A DNA stretch of 38,665 nt from Mycobacterium colombiense (GTDB lineage: Bacteria > Actinomycetota > Actinomycetes > Mycobacteriales > Mycobacteriaceae), in contig NZ_QMEU01000037.1 in assembly GCF_003284975.1 (NCBI RefSeq), positions 1 to 38,665 on the forward strand, written 5' to 3'. Of the stretch, positions 16,474 to 25,488 are shown one piece after another (the stretch's first letter is position 1; each line of letters opens with the position of its first letter). A program made the translations under genes and the position numbers. The notes under the pieces were generated by a model. That model did not search any database. It saw only the letters and a list, made by a program, of their open reading frames with translations, and had not been told where the DNA came from.

Positions 16474-17688
16474 ATGATGTTCGTAATCGGCATTGTGCTG
16501 TTCGCACTGGCCATCCTGATCTCGGTGGCCCTGCACGAGTGCGGGCACATGTGGGTCGCGCGCGCGACCGGCATGAAGGTGCGCCGCTACTTCGTCGGTT
16601 TCGGGCCCACGCTGTGGTCGACCCGGCGCGGCGAAACCGAATACGGCCTCAAAGCCGTGCCGCTGGGCGGCTTCTGCGACATCGCCGGCATGACCTCGGT
16701 GGAGGAGCTGGCGCCCGACGAGACCGACCGCGCCATGTTCAAGCAGAAGGTTTGGAAGCGGGTCGCGGTGCTGTTCGCCGGTCCCGCCGCGAACTTCATC
16801 ATCTGCCTGGTGCTGCTCTACGGCATCGCGCTCATCTGGGGGCTGCCGAACCTGCACCCGCCCACCCAGGCCGTCGTCGGCGAAACCGCTTGTGTGGCAC
16901 CGGAAGTGGCACCGGGCAAGATCGCGGACTGCACCGGCCCCGGGCCGGCGGCACTGGCCGGAATCCGGCCGGGCGATGTCATCGTCAAGGTGGGTGACAC
17001 CCCGGTGTCGACCTTCGAGGACATGGCCGCCGCGATCCGCAAGGTGCACGGCAACGTCCCGATCGTCGCCGAGCGCAACGGCACCAAGATCACCACCTAC
17101 GTCGACGTCACCACCACCCAGCGCTACTTGGGCAACGGGCAGGGCGCTCAGCAACAACCCTCGACGGTCGGCGCCATCGGCGTGGGCGCCGTCAAGGTGG
17201 CGCCCACCCGCTACGGGGTGTTCACCGCGATCCCGGCCACCGTCGCCTTCGCCGGTGACCTCACCGGCGAGGTCGGCAAGGCGCTGGTCGCGATCCCGAC
17301 GAAGGTCGGTGCGCTGGTGCACGCCATCGGCGGCGGGCAGCGCGATCCGCAGACCCCGATGAGCGTCGTCGGCGCCAGCATCATCGGCGGTGACACCGTC
17401 GACCACGGTTTGTGGGTGGCGTTCTGGTTCTTCCTGGCCCAGCTGAACCTCATCCTGGGTGCGATCAACCTGGTGCCGCTGCTGCCCTTCGACGGCGGCC
17501 ATATCGCCATCGCGGTGTTCGAGAAGATCCGTAACCTGGTGCGGTCGGCGCGAGGCATGGTCGCGGCCGCGCCGGTGAACTACCTCAAGCTCATGCCCGC
17601 GACATACGTCGTGCTGGTATTCGTGGTCGGCTACATGCTGCTGACCGTCACCGCCGATCTGGTGAATCCGATCCGGCTGTTCCAGTAG
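16474..17688 (+). CDS. rip1: Site-2 intramembrane zinc protease Rip1
   Basis: Intramembrane metalloprotease that cuts anti-sigma factors and PbpB inside the membrane, controlling envelope lipid and sigma-factor responses. The 404-residue product matches Rv2869c in length. It has the zinc motif HECGH (His21, Glu22, His25) in the first membrane helix, a PDZ domain (about 120-215; [18 protein letters not shown]) and the second zinc motif LLPFDGGH (about 335-342), with a C-terminal hydrophobic helix. The start is the first ATG of [10 protein letters not shown] (16474), preceded by GGGAG; an upstream in-frame GTG (16450) is less likely. Sandwiched between dxr and ispG. Confidence 0.97.
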   Translation: MMFVIGIVLFALAILISVALHECGHMWVARATGMKVRRYFVGFGPTLWSTRRGETEYGLKAVPLGGFCDIAGMTSVEELAPDETDRAMFKQKVWKRVAVLFAGPAANFIICLVLLYGIALIWGLPNLHPPTQAVVGETACVAPEVAPGKIADCTGPGPAALAGIRPGDVIVKVGDTPVSTFEDMAAAIRKVHGNVPIVAERNGTKITTYVDVTTTQRYLGNGQGAQQQPSTVGAIGVGAVKVAPTRYGVFTAIPATVAFAGDLTGEVGKALVAIPTKVGALVHAIGGGQRDPQTPMSVVGASIIGGDTVDHGLWVAFWFFLAQLNLILGAINLVPLLPFDGGHIAIAVFEKIRNLVRSARGMVAAAPVNYLKLMPATYVVLVFVVGYMLLTVTADLVNPIRLFQ

Positions 17689-17704
17689 AGAGAAGGCAGC
17701 GCAC

Positions 17705-18877
17705 ATGAGCATTGGCCTGGGCATGCCGCAGACCCCGGCGCCCACGCTTGCGCCCCGGCGCATCACGCGCCAGCTGATGGTCCGCGACGTCGGGGTCGGC
17801 AGCGACTATCCGATTTCGGTGCAGTCGATGTGCACCACCAAGACGCATGACGTCAACACGACGCTGCAGCAGATCGCCGAGTTGACCGCCGCCGGTTGTG
17901 ACATCGTGCGGGTGGCCTGCCCGCGCCAGGAGGACGCCGACGCGCTGGCCGAAATCGCCCGGCACAGCCAGATCCCGGTGATCGCCGATATCCACTTTCA
18001 GCCCAAGTACATCTTCGCCGCCATCGACGCCGGGTGTGCCGCCGTGCGGGTGAACCCCGGCAACATCAAGGAATTCGACGGCCGCGTGGGCGAAGTCGCC
18101 AAGGCCGCCGCCGCGGCCGGCATCCCGATCCGCATCGGCGTCAACGCGGGCTCGCTGGACAAGCGGTTCATGCAGAAGTACGGCAAAGCCACCCCGGAGG
18201 CGCTGGTCGAGTCCGCGCTGTGGGAGGCCTCGCTGTTCGAGGAGCACGGCTTCGGCGACATCAAGATCAGCGTCAAGCACAACGATCCCGTCGTGATGGT
18301 CGCCGCCTACGAGCAGCTGGCCGAGCAGTGCGATTACCCGCTGCATCTGGGCGTCACCGAGGCCGGCCCGGCCTTCCAGGGCACCATCAAGTCGGCGGTC
18401 GCCTTCGGTGCGCTGCTGTCGCGGGGGATCGGCGACACCATCCGGGTGTCGCTGTCGGCGCCGCCGGTCGAGGAAGTCAAGGTCGGCATCCAGATCCTCG
18501 AGTCGCTGAACCTGCGCCCGCGCGGGCTCGAGATCGTGTCGTGCCCGTCCTGCGGCCGCGCCCAGGTCGACGTCTACACCCTGGCCAACGAGGTCAGCGC
18601 CGGCCTGGACGGGCTGGACGTCCCGCTGCGGGTGGCCGTGATGGGCTGCGTCGTCAACGGTCCGGGGGAGGCCCGCGAGGCCGACCTGGGCGTCGCATCC
18701 GGAAACGGCAAGGGCCAGATCTTCGTTCGTGGCGAGGTGATCAAGACCGTGCCCGAAGCCCAGATCGTCGAGACGCTGATCGAAGAGGCGATGCGCATCG
18801 CCGCCGAAATGGGCCACGAGAGCGGCGACGGACCCGAAGCAACATCCAGCGGTTCACCTGTTGTCACCGTAAGCTGA
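17705..18877 (+). CDS. ispG: 4-hydroxy-3-methylbut-2-enyl diphosphate synthase
   Basis: [4Fe-4S] enzyme turning ME-cPP into HMBPP, the penultimate step of the MEP pathway. The 390-residue product has the TIM-barrel N-terminal half ([41 protein letters not shown]) and a C-terminal cluster-binding domain with [11 protein letters not shown] and [12 protein letters not shown], supplying three cysteines. It starts 16 bases after rip1 with an AGAGAAGG ribosome site. Also known as gcpE. Confidence 0.97.
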   Translation: MSIGLGMPQTPAPTLAPRRITRQLMVRDVGVGSDYPISVQSMCTTKTHDVNTTLQQIAELTAAGCDIVRVACPRQEDADALAEIARHSQIPVIADIHFQPKYIFAAIDAGCAAVRVNPGNIKEFDGRVGEVAKAAAAAGIPIRIGVNAGSLDKRFMQKYGKATPEALVESALWEASLFEEHGFGDIKISVKHNDPVVMVAAYEQLAEQCDYPLHLGVTEAGPAFQGTIKSAVAFGALLSRGIGDTIRVSLSAPPVEEVKVGIQILESLNLRPRGLEIVSCPSCGRAQVDVYTLANEVSAGLDGLDVPLRVAVMGCVVNGPGEAREADLGVASGNGKGQIFVRGEVIKTVPEAQIVETLIEEAMRIAAEMGHESGDGPEATSSGSPVVTVS

Positions 18878-18930
18878 TGAAGGCCAGCGCCGTTCTGGTC
18901 TGAGAAATCGCACCACAGAGAGTTCGCCCT

Positions 18931-19785
18931 ATGTCGGCTCCGCCCCTGTTCCGCCTTGTCGGTGAGCGACGGGTGTCGGTGGTGCGCGACGCGGCCGCCG
19001 TCTGGCGGGTGCTTAATGACGATCCCGTCGCCTCCTGCATGGTCGCGGCCCGGGTTGCCGACCACGGCATCGATCCCAACTCGATCGGCGGCGAACTGTG
19101 GACGCTGCGCGGCGCCGACGAATCGCTGTGCTTTGCCGGCGCCAACCTGATTCCGCTGCGCGGCGCCCCGGCCGACCTGAGCGCGTTCGCGGACGAGGCC
19201 ATGCGCGGGACGCGGCGCTGCTCGTCGCTGGTCGGCAGGGCTGACCTGGTGATGCCGATGTGGGAGCGGCTCGAGGCGGCCTGGGGGCCGGCTCGCGACG
19301 TGCGCGACCGCCAGCCGCTACTGGCGTTGTCCAACCACCCCAGCTGCGACCTCGACCCCGGGGTGCGGCAGGTCCGGCCCGAAGAGCTGGACGCCTACCT
19401 GGTGGCCGCCGTCGACATGTTCATCGGCGAAGTGGGCGTCGACCCGCGCGTCGGCGACGGCGGTCGCGGCTACCGGCGCCGAGTGGCCAGCCTGATCACG
19501 GCCGGGCGGGCCTGGGCGCGGTTCGAGCACGGCCAGGTCGTCTTCAAGGCCGAGGTGGGCTCGCAGTCTCCGGGCGTGGGCCAGATCCAGGGGGTATGGG
19601 TGCACCCGGAGTGGCGCGGGCTGGGCCTGGGCACCGCCGGCACCGCGACGGTGGCCGCGGTGATCGTCGGCACCGGGCGCACCGCCAGCCTGTACGTCAA
19701 CGACTTCAACACGGTGGCCCGCGCCGCCTACGCACGGGTGGGGTTCACCCAGATCGGCACCTTCGCGACGGTGCTGCTCGACTAG
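18931..19785 (+). CDS. GNAT-family N-acetyltransferase (Rv2867c-like)
   Basis: A 284-residue protein with an N-terminal mycobacterial/actinobacterial domain (about 1-130, DUF4081-like) and a C-terminal GNAT fold. The acetyl-CoA loop is VHPEWRGLGLGTAGT, followed by the helix GTATVAAVIVGTGR and the typical end LYVNDFNTVARAAYARVGF. The acceptor is unknown. It lies 53 bases after ispG on the same strand and is conserved next to it in mycobacteria, but a link to isoprenoid metabolism is not shown. Confidence 0.87.
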   Translation: MSAPPLFRLVGERRVSVVRDAAAVWRVLNDDPVASCMVAARVADHGIDPNSIGGELWTLRGADESLCFAGANLIPLRGAPADLSAFADEAMRGTRRCSSLVGRADLVMPMWERLEAAWGPARDVRDRQPLLALSNHPSCDLDPGVRQVRPEELDAYLVAAVDMFIGEVGVDPRVGDGGRGYRRRVASLITAGRAWARFEHGQVVFKAEVGSQSPGVGQIQGVWVHPEWRGLGLGTAGTATVAAVIVGTGRTASLYVNDFNTVARAAYARVGFTQIGTFATVLLD

Positions 19786-19811
19786 CGGCCCCGTGCCAGC
19801 CCTTCGGCCGC

Positions 19812-19861
19812 GAGCGCCCGGCTGGCCGGGCATTGACTGACGAACGCCCTGCTGGCCGGGC
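19812..19861 (+). repeat. Two self-complementary 20-bp direct repeats after the GNAT gene
   Basis: GAGCGCCCGGCTGGCCGGGC (19812-19831) and GAACGCCCTGCTGGCCGGGC (19842-19861) match at 18 of 20 bases with a 30-base period. The first holds a perfect 7-bp hairpin (GCCCGGC-TG-GCCGGGC); the second has one mismatch in it. They occupy the 162-base gap between the GNAT and penicillin-binding lipoprotein genes and could act as a double terminator, though no U-tract follows. Confidence 0.5.
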
Positions 19862-19947
19862 GCCGAGCGGTCTTTTGGACGACATCACGGTTCGGTCTCG
19901 GTGTGTCGGCGCCCCTGTTCAGGCCACAGTTCTTAACATCAGCACCG

Positions 19948-21762
19948 ATGGTAACGAGAACAACAATTGCCACATCTGCCTCAGGCGTGCTGCTGGTCGT
20001 GGCCGTCGCCCTGTCCGGCTGCACGCCGCGGCCCGACGGCCCGGGCCCGGCCGCGGAGAAATTCTTCCGCGCGCTGGCCGTCGGCGACACCGCGACCGCC
20101 GCGCAACTCAGCGACAGCCCGAACGAGGCCCGTGAAGCCCTCAACGCCGCCTGGTCCGGCCTGCAGGCAACCCACCTCGACGCCCAGCTGCTCAACGCCA
20201 AGTACGCCGAGGACAGTGGCACGGTCGGCTACCGCTTCACCTGGCACCTGCCCAAGAACCGCACGTGGACCTATGACGGCCAGCTGAAGATGGCCCGCGA
20301 CGAGGGGCACTGGGCCGTGCGGTGGACCACCACCGCGCTGCACGCCAAGTTGGGCGAGCACCAGACGTTCGCGCTGCGCGCCGACCGGCCGCATCGCGCT
20401 TCGGTGAACGAGCTCGGCGGCAGCGATGTGCTGGTGCCGGGCTACCTGTACCACTACACGCTGGACGCCACCCAGGCCGGACCGGCGCTGTCCGGCACGG
20501 CGCACGCCATCGTCGACGTGCTGCACCCCTTCAACGGCGCCCTCAACGATCCGCAGCTGCTGGCCGAGCAGGCCAGCTCGACACCGCATCCGGTTGATCT
20601 GGGGGTGACGCTGCACCCCGACGACAACGACAAGGTGTCCCCGCTGGTCGGGCACCTGCCCGGAGTCGTGGTCACCCCCCAGCCCGAAATGCTGCCCACC
20701 GACCCGCATTTCGCGCCCGCGGTCATCTCAGCGGTGAAGAAGGCGGTGGTCGACCAGCTCGACGGTGAGGCGGGCTGGCGGGTGGTCAGCGTCAACCAGA
20801 ACGGCGTCGAAGTCGAGGTGCTGCACGAGGTCGAGGGATCTCCGGCGCCGTCGGTCTCGATCACTCTGGACCGCACGGTGCAAAACGCCGCCCAGCGCGC
20901 GGTCGACAACAAGGGCGGCAAGGCGATGATCGTGGTCATCAAGCCGTCGACCGGAGAGATCCTCGCGATCGCGCAGAACGGCGGGGCCGACGCGGACGGT
21001 TTGCCGGCCACCAACGGCCTGTTCCCGCCGGGGTCGACGTTCAAGATGGTCACCGCCGGCGCCGCCGTCGACCGCGGCATGGCCACGCCCAACTCGATGC
21101 TGGGCTGCCCGGGCCACCTCGACATCGGGCACCGCACGGTGCCCAACTACGGCGGCTTCGATCTCGGCGTGGTGTCGCTGTCGCGTGCGTTCGCCAGCTC
21201 GTGCAACACCACGTTCGCGGAGCTGAGCAGCCGGATGCCGCCGCGTGGCCTGACCCAGACGGCCGCCCAATACGGGATCGGCCTCGACTACACGGTGGAC
21301 GGTGTCACCACTGTGACGGGGTCGGTGCCGCCGACGGTCGACCTGGCCGAACGCACCGAGGACGGCTTCGGCCAGGGCAAGGTGCTGGCCAGCCCGTTCG
21401 GCATGGCCCTGGTGGCGGCGACGGTGGCCGCCGGCAAGACGCCGGTGCCGCAACTGATCGTGGGCCGCCAGACGGCGGTCCAGGGGGACACCACGCCGAT
21501 CAGCCCGAAGATGATCGACGCGCTGCGGCCGATGATGCGGCTGGTGGTGACCAACGGGACCGCCAAGGAGATCGCGGGCTGCGGCGAAATCTACGGCAAG
21601 ACCGGTGAGGCCGAGTTCCCGGGCGGATCGCATTCCTGGTTCGCCGGCTACCGCGGCGACCTGGCCTTCGCGTCGCTGATCGTCGGGGGCGGCAGCTCGG
21701 AGTGGGCGGTTCGGATGACAAAGTTCATGTTCGAGGCGCTGCCGCCGAACTTCCTGGCCTGA
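19948..21762 (+). CDS. Penicillin-binding lipoprotein (PBP2a/MecA-like transpeptidase)
   Basis: A 604-residue exported class-B-type penicillin-binding protein. The lipobox LSGC places the lipidated Cys at residue 25. An NTF2-like MecA N-terminal domain (about 30-145) and a dimerisation region follow. The transpeptidase domain has all three motifs: SxxK in PPGSTFKM, SxN in ASSCNTTFAELS and KTG in YGKTGEAEFPGG. It cross-links peptidoglycan on the outer membrane face and is a beta-lactam target, equivalent to Rv2864c. ATG 19948 (MVTRTTIA) is preferred over GTG 19903 because it gives a proper lipoprotein signal peptide. Confidence 0.94.
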   Translation: MVTRTTIATSASGVLLVVAVALSGCTPRPDGPGPAAEKFFRALAVGDTATAAQLSDSPNEAREALNAAWSGLQATHLDAQLLNAKYAEDSGTVGYRFTWHLPKNRTWTYDGQLKMARDEGHWAVRWTTTALHAKLGEHQTFALRADRPHRASVNELGGSDVLVPGYLYHYTLDATQAGPALSGTAHAIVDVLHPFNGALNDPQLLAEQASSTPHPVDLGVTLHPDDNDKVSPLVGHLPGVVVTPQPEMLPTDPHFAPAVISAVKKAVVDQLDGEAGWRVVSVNQNGVEVEVLHEVEGSPAPSVSITLDRTVQNAAQRAVDNKGGKAMIVVIKPSTGEILAIAQNGGADADGLPATNGLFPPGSTFKMVTAGAAVDRGMATPNSMLGCPGHLDIGHRTVPNYGGFDLGVVSLSRAFASSCNTTFAELSSRMPPRGLTQTAAQYGIGLDYTVDGVTTVTGSVPPTVDLAERTEDGFGQGKVLASPFGMALVAATVAAGKTPVPQLIVGRQTAVQGDTTPISPKMIDALRPMMRLVVTNGTAKEIAGCGEIYGKTGEAEFPGGSHSWFAGYRGDLAFASLIVGGGSSEWAVRMTKFMFEALPPNFLA

Positions 21763-21796
21763 CGCCGCTGGCCCGCTTCAGCGGTAAATTGCGAAC

Positions 21797-22381
21797 ATGA
21801 CCGATACCGGCGGCGACATGGTGGCCCTGCGGGTCTCCGACGCCGACCGCAACGGCACGATGCGGCGACTGCACAACGCCGTCGCGCTCGGGCTGATCGA
21901 CATCGACGAGTTCGAGCAGCGCTCGTCGCAGGTGTCCTACGCGCGCACGCGCGGCGAGCTGGACCATCTGGTCGACGACCTGCCGGGGCCGGGTGCCATC
22001 GTCACCTCCGCGGCCGACCGGGTCGAGCTGCGCGGCTGGGCGGGTTCGCTGAAGCGCCACGGTGAATGGCAGGTGCCCACCCGCCTGGCGCTGGTCCGCC
22101 GGCTGGGCTCGGTGGAACTCGACCTCACCAAGGCCCGCTTCGCGGGGCCGGTGGTGGTCATCGAACTCGACATGAGATTCGGCTCGGTGGAGATTCGATT
22201 GCCCGACGGCGCCAGCGCGTCCATCGACGACGTCGAGGTCTACGTGGGCAGCGCCAGTGACCGTCGCAAAGACCCGCCTGGTGAGGGCAGGCCACACGTC
22301 GTGTTGACCGGGCGGGTGGTGTGCGGCTCGGTGATCATCCGCGGGCCGCGGCGCTCGCTGCTGCGCCGTCAGCGGCTCTGA
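21797..22381 (+). CDS. DUF1707 domain protein
   Basis: A 194-residue cytoplasmic protein. The N-terminal 60 residues are a DUF1707 domain (LRVSDADRNGTMRRLHNAVA, then DIDEFEQRSSQVSYARTRGE, LVDDLP), a short helical actinobacterial module often joined to membrane or 2TM regions. The remaining residues are a beta-rich segment (RLGSVELDLTKARF, RFGSVEIRLPDGAS, GRVVCGSVIIRG) resembling cell-wall-active antibiotic-response (LiaF-like) repeats. No membrane segment is present. It lies 34 bases after the penicillin-binding lipoprotein gene and 32 bases before mapB. Function unknown; an envelope-stress role is only suggested by the domain pairing. Confidence 0.8.
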   Translation: MTDTGGDMVALRVSDADRNGTMRRLHNAVALGLIDIDEFEQRSSQVSYARTRGELDHLVDDLPGPGAIVTSAADRVELRGWAGSLKRHGEWQVPTRLALVRRLGSVELDLTKARFAGPVVVIELDMRFGSVEIRLPDGASASIDDVEVYVGSASDRRKDPPGEGRPHVVLTGRVVCGSVIIRGPRRSLLRRQRL

Positions 22382-22413
22382 GCGTCCACCCGCCCTGCCA
22401 TTAAGCTGGTCGC

Positions 22414-23271
22414 ATGCCTGCTCGCACCGCGCTTTCCCCCGGAGAGTTGTCCCCGACTCTGCCGGTGCCCGGCAGTATCGCGCGCCCGGAATACGTCGGC
22501 AAGCCCACCGCCCAGGAGGGCAGCGAACCGTGGGTGCAGACCCCCGAGGTGATCGAGAAAATGCGCGTCGCCGGCCGGATCGCGGCCGGCGCGCTGGTGG
22601 AGGCGGGCAAGGCCGTCGCACCGGGGGTGACCACCGACGAACTGGACCGCATCGCCCACGAGTACATGGTCGACCACGGCGCCTACCCCTCCACGCTGGG
22701 TTACAAGGGCTACCCGAAATCGTGCTGCACGTCGCTCAACGAGGTCATCTGCCATGGCATCCCGGACTCGACGGTGATCGAGGACGGCGACATCGTCAAC
22801 ATCGACGTCACCGCCTACATCGACGGGGTGCACGGCGACACCAACGCGACCTTCCTGGCCGGCGATGTGTCCGAGGAGCACCGGCTGCTGGTGGAGCGAA
22901 CCCGGGAGGCGACGATGCGCGCGATCAACGCCGTCAAGCCCGGGCGGGCTCTGTCGGTCGTCGGCCGCGTCATCGAGTCGTACGCAAACCGGTTCGGCTA
23001 CAACGTCGTTCGCGACTTCACCGGTCACGGCATCGGTACCACGTTCCACAACGGCCTGGTGGTCCTGCACTACGAGCAGCCGTCGGTGTCGACCATCATG
23101 CAACCGGGGATGACGTTCACCATCGAACCGATGATCAACCTCGGCGGCCTGGACTACGAGATCTGGGACGACGGCTGGACGGTGGTCACCCGCGATCGCA
23201 AGTGGACCGCGCAATTCGAGCACACCCTGCTGGTCACCGAAACCGGCGTCGAAATCCTCACCTTGCCATGA
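22414..23271 (+). CDS. mapB: Methionine aminopeptidase, type 1c
   Basis: Removes the initiator Met from nascent proteins using a two-metal centre. The 285-residue product has all five metal ligands: Asp131, Asp142, His205 ([10 protein letters not shown]), Glu238 (TIEPM) and Glu269 (QFEHT). A 40-residue Pro-rich N-terminal extension with PxxP motifs, absent from E. coli MetAP, identifies the type 1c enzyme that may contact the ribosome. Start ATG 22414. cobQ follows 10 bases after its stop. Confidence 0.96.
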   Translation: MPARTALSPGELSPTLPVPGSIARPEYVGKPTAQEGSEPWVQTPEVIEKMRVAGRIAAGALVEAGKAVAPGVTTDELDRIAHEYMVDHGAYPSTLGYKGYPKSCCTSLNEVICHGIPDSTVIEDGDIVNIDVTAYIDGVHGDTNATFLAGDVSEEHRLLVERTREATMRAINAVKPGRALSVVGRVIESYANRFGYNVVRDFTGHGIGTTFHNGLVVLHYEQPSVSTIMQPGMTFTIEPMINLGGLDYEIWDDGWTVVTRDRKWTAQFEHTLLVTETGVEILTLP

Positions 23272-23281
23272 CTTTTGCCGG

Positions 23282-24787
23282 ATGACCGGAGCCCTGCTGG
23301 TCGCGGGCACCAGCTCCGACGCCGGGAAATCGGTGGTGGTGGCGGGCCTGTGCCGGTTGCTGGCCCGCCGCGGGGTCCGCGTCGCCCCCTTCAAGGCGCA
23401 GAACATGTCCAACAACTCCGTGGTGACCGTCGAAGGCGGTGAGATCGGCCGCGCCCAGGCGATCCAGGCGCGCGCGGCGGGGCTGGAACCCAGCGTGCGC
23501 TTCAATCCGATCCTGCTCAAGCCGGGCAGTGACCGCACGTCGCAACTGGTGATCAAGGGGCGGGTTGCCGACACGGTCAGCGCGAAAAGCTATGTGCGGC
23601 ACCGTGATCGGCTGGCCTCCGTCGTGCTCGACGAGTTGACCTGCCTGCGTGCCGAATTCGACGCGGTGATCTGCGAGGGGGCCGGTTCGCCGGCCGAGAT
23701 CAACCTGCGCGCCACCGATCTGGCCAACATGGGGCTGGCCCGGGCCGCGGATTTGCCGGTGCTTTTGGTCGGGGACATCGATCGCGGCGGGCTGTTGGCG
23801 CACCTGTTCGGGACGGTCGCGGTGCTCGAGCCCGACGACCAGGCGCTGATCGCGGGGTTCGTCGTCAACAAGTTCCGCGGCGACCCGGCGCTGCTCGAAC
23901 CCGGGTTGCGCCAGCTGCACGACATGACCGGCCGGCCCACCTACGGCGTGCTCCCGTACGCCGACGAGCTGTGGCTGGACGCCGAGGACTCGCTGTCGGT
24001 GGTCGCGCACCGCGTCATCGGCACGCCCGCCCCGCCCTGCGGCGACGAGTGGCTGCGGGTGGCCGCGGTCCGGTTGCCCCGCATCTCCAACTCCACCGAT
24101 GTCGAGGCGCTGGCCTGTGAACCGGGCGTGCTGGTGCGCTGGGTCACCGACCCCGCCGACGTCACCGACGCCGACCTGATCGTCATCCCGGGCAGCAAGG
24201 CCACCGTCGCCGACCTGGCGTGGTTGCGTGTCCAGGGCCTGGCCGACGCGATCGCCGCGCACGCCCGCGCCGGCAAGCCGGTGCTGGGAATCTGCGGCGG
24301 ATTTCAAATGCTGTGCAGTCGCCTAGATGATCCGGTGGAATCCGGCACGACGGGCGTGGCCGGGCTCGGGCTGCTGGACGCCGACATCGCCTTCGATGCC
24401 GACAAGACCCTGCGCCGCTGGCAGCGCCCGCTCACCGGATACGAGATCCACCACGGCCGGCTCACCCGCTGCGCGGAGGCGAGCTGGTTCGAGTGTGACG
24501 CCGATCCCCAGCCCCAGGGTGTGGTGCGCGGGGCGGTCTTCGGGACCCACTGGCACGGATTGCTCGACAATGACGACTTCCGGCGCGGCTGGCTGCGCTG
24601 GGTCGCCGATGCCGCCGGCCGCGGCGGATTCGTGGTCGGGGACGTCGACGTCGCCGCCCGCCGCGACGCGCAACTCGATGTCGCCGCCGACTTGCTGGCA
24701 TCCCACCTCGACCTCGACGGTATTCTCAGCTTGCTTGATGGTCCCCCGCCGCGGCGACCGCATCTCGCAAGTGCTTTGCGGCCCTAG
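23282..24787 (+). CDS. cobQ: Cobyric acid synthase (adenosylcobyrinate a,c-diamide amidating)
   Basis: Amidates the b, d, e and g side chains of adenosylcobyrinic acid a,c-diamide with glutamine and ATP during cobalamin synthesis. The 501-residue product has an N-terminal dethiobiotin-synthetase-like ATPase ([41 protein letters not shown]). Its C-terminal class-I glutaminase-like domain has nucleophile Cys338 ([10 protein letters not shown]) and His in GTHWHG. It starts 10 bases after mapB and is not next to other cob genes in this window. In M. tuberculosis, as I recall, cobQ lies elsewhere, so this placement is a lineage difference. Confidence 0.95.
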   Translation: MTGALLVAGTSSDAGKSVVVAGLCRLLARRGVRVAPFKAQNMSNNSVVTVEGGEIGRAQAIQARAAGLEPSVRFNPILLKPGSDRTSQLVIKGRVADTVSAKSYVRHRDRLASVVLDELTCLRAEFDAVICEGAGSPAEINLRATDLANMGLARAADLPVLLVGDIDRGGLLAHLFGTVAVLEPDDQALIAGFVVNKFRGDPALLEPGLRQLHDMTGRPTYGVLPYADELWLDAEDSLSVVAHRVIGTPAPPCGDEWLRVAAVRLPRISNSTDVEALACEPGVLVRWVTDPADVTDADLIVIPGSKATVADLAWLRVQGLADAIAAHARAGKPVLGICGGFQMLCSRLDDPVESGTTGVAGLGLLDADIAFDADKTLRRWQRPLTGYEIHHGRLTRCAEASWFECDADPQPQGVVRGAVFGTHWHGLLDNDDFRRGWLRWVADAAGRGGFVVGDVDVAARRDAQLDVAADLLASHLDLDGILSLLDGPPPRRPHLASALRP

Positions 24788-24907
24788 GGCATTCGCGCCC
24801 AGCGCGGTGTGAACGCCGCCGTTGACGGCGCGGCAAAAAATCGGATCCGCGTACCAGATGCTGAAGAATCGTCGCGCGCGCACGCCATTTGGTTGTAGCG
24901 TGCTGGG

Positions 24908-25468
24908 GTGTCCTCGATGATGACCACCCTGGACGGATTCCCCGTGCCGGTGGTTGTGGCCGGCCCGGAGAACGGCGTCGTCGTCGTCATACTGGGCGAC
25001 GCAGACCGCGTCCCGGCGGCGTACGACGCGGTCTGCGAGCGCCTGCACACCGCATCGCTTCGGACGGTCGTGGTCGGCTTCGATTCGCGGCTGACCCCCA
25101 AGTCGCTCATCGGCATCCTCGACGCCCTGGGCATCGGCTGGGCCGTGGTGATGGGGGATCGCGCCGGCGCCGAGCTCGCCTGGGAGCTGACCGCCACCCG
25201 GCTGGGCCGCTTCGTCGGACTGGTGGTGATCGACCGCGGCCACCCGCGGGCCTCCAACTACGAGGGCGCCGTCACCGACGGGCACTGCCCGCCGGTCGAG
25301 ATCGGCACCACGGTGTTGGTCAGCTCGCCGGCCGCCCGGGCCGTGGCGCAGGCCAGCCAGCGCTACGTCTACGCCGACTACCGGGTGGTGCACCTGGGGC
25401 GGCGCACGGTGCAGGAGTCGACGGCGCAACTGGCCGCGGAGATCATTCTGCGCACCAGCAGCTGGTAG
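24908..25468 (+). CDS. Short alpha/beta-hydrolase-like protein
   Basis: A 186-residue protein with alpha/beta-hydrolase architecture: strands GVVVVILGD, LRTVVVGFDS, WAVVMGDRAGAELAW and LVVID. The nucleophile elbow reads GDRAG instead of GxSxG, so Ser is missing. The protein is also shorter than active hydrolases, suggesting a non-enzymatic or altered role. Start GTG 24908 is tentative; ATG 24917 or 24920 would also work. It stands 20 bases before glnA4 on the same strand and may be the first gene of that operon. The 120 bases before it (24788-24907) show no gene and only a weak hairpin. Confidence 0.6.
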   Translation: MSSMMTTLDGFPVPVVVAGPENGVVVVILGDADRVPAAYDAVCERLHTASLRTVVVGFDSRLTPKSLIGILDALGIGWAVVMGDRAGAELAWELTATRLGRFVGLVVIDRGHPRASNYEGAVTDGHCPPVEIGTTVLVSSPAARAVAQASQRYVYADYRVVHLGRRTVQESTAQLAAEIILRTSSW

Positions 25469-25488
25469 CGCCTGGTTGACTGACCGTC

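Noticed and set aside
16219..17766. Long minus-strand frame opposite rip1
   Set aside because: His/Gln/Arg/Asp-rich composition typical of antisense frames; rip1 is intact on the other strand.
24817..24830. Possible terminator hairpin after cobQ
   Set aside because: Only a 5-bp stem, and it is followed by an A-run rather than a T-run on the coding strand.
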